DNA from: Candidatus Minthosoma caballi
GTDB lineage: Bacteria > Bacteroidota > Bacteroidia > Bacteroidales > Bacteroidaceae
Assembly (NCBI GenBank): GCA_018064505.1
Contig: JAGHVC010000108.1
Coordinates: 1-64,000, forward strand
Direction: 5' to 3'
Length of the DNA stretch: 64,000 nucleotides
A program made the translations under genes and the position numbers. Shown here piece by piece: positions 63,501 to 64,000 of this stretch. The notes beneath the pieces were generated by a model, which was given only the letters and a program-made list of their open reading frames with translations, ran no database searches and was not told where the DNA came from. Each line of letters starts with the position of its first letter. The first letter of the stretch is position 1.

Positions 63501-63862
63501 AGTTGCTTGAGCCTGCTCAGGAACTCGTGAAGAATGGCTACTCAATCTATGCAACTGCAGGCACTGCTAAGTTCCTCAGCGAGAATGGCGTTGAGTGTGC
63601 AACTGTTGCATGGCCAGATGAGGAAGGTGAGAACAATGTGATTGACATGATTGCAGCTCACAAGTTCGACCTCATCATCAACATTCCAAAGAATCAGACT
63701 AAGCGTGAGCTCACTAACGGATACCGTATCCGTCGCGACGCTATTGACCACAACATCCCATTGATGACAAATGCTCGTCTTGCTAAGGCATTCATCGAGG
63801 CATTCTGCGCTCTCAAGCTTGAGGATGTGAAGATCAAGAGCTGGCAAGAGTATAATGCATAA
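60578..63862 (+). CDS. carB: Carbamoyl-phosphate synthase large subunit
   Basis: [33 protein letters not shown], duplicated ATP-grasp halves ([22 protein letters not shown]), C-terminal MGS-like domain; full length. Confidence 0.97.
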   Translation: [1094 protein letters not shown]

Positions 63863-63882
63863 GCCTTTTGAGGGTTGTAATA

Positions 63883-63930
63883 AACAAAAAAACGGACACA
63901 GAACGATTGTTTTGTGTCCGTTTTTTTGTT
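63883..63930. terminator. Bidirectional Rho-independent terminator after carB
   Basis: AAACAAAAAAACGGACACA...TGTGTCCGTTTTTTTGTTT. Confidence 0.9.
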
Positions 63931-63933
63931 TAT

Positions 63934-63967
63934 GGCTATGTTGTACATTATGACTGATAATTTTGGC
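63934..63967. repeat. Right inverted repeat flanking carB
   Basis: GGCTATGTTGTACATTATGACTGATAATTTTGGC; reverse complement of 60417-60450 with 3 mismatches. Confidence 0.85.
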
Positions 63968-64000
63968 CACCCACAGAGGCACAGAGGGTCAGAAAAATCC

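Overview
This 64 kb window is Bacteroidales chromosome, most like Prevotella or a relative judging by gene content, TAnnTTTG-type promoters and C-terminal sorting-type tails. It contains: (i) a SusC/SusD pair with a long promoter-proximal leader (0.4-6.2 kb); (ii) a minus-strand pair, a PD40/TolB-like protein with a CxxCH haem motif plus a polytopic protein (6.4-9.0 kb); (iii) a plus-strand cell-surface locus (9.2-29.3 kb) with tail-bearing surface proteins, a DUF6029-like outer-membrane protein, three separate thioredoxin-fold units, a second SusC/SusD pair, and a C10 (streptopain/interpain-like) peptidase; (iv) a xylan/arabinoxylan locus (29.9-59.1 kb) with a GH10-CE1 xylanase/esterase, three GH43 proteins, a GH31, a SASA-type esterase, two large paralogous three-module surface proteins and a hybrid two-component regulator; (v) a repeat-rich stretch with gene fragments (59.1-60.5 kb); (vi) carB. 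The most unusual signal is non-coding. Four intergenic loci (about 161-239, 29363-29555, 42041-42195, 60103-60172) carry degenerate repeats phased at 23 bp, with a GCCTT/GCCC core that flips to AAGGC/GGGC in the same phase. Two further palindromic repeat families share flanking sequence, and carB is bracketed by 34-bp inverted repeats (31/34 identical). Family assignments come from reading motifs by eye. No database search was run.
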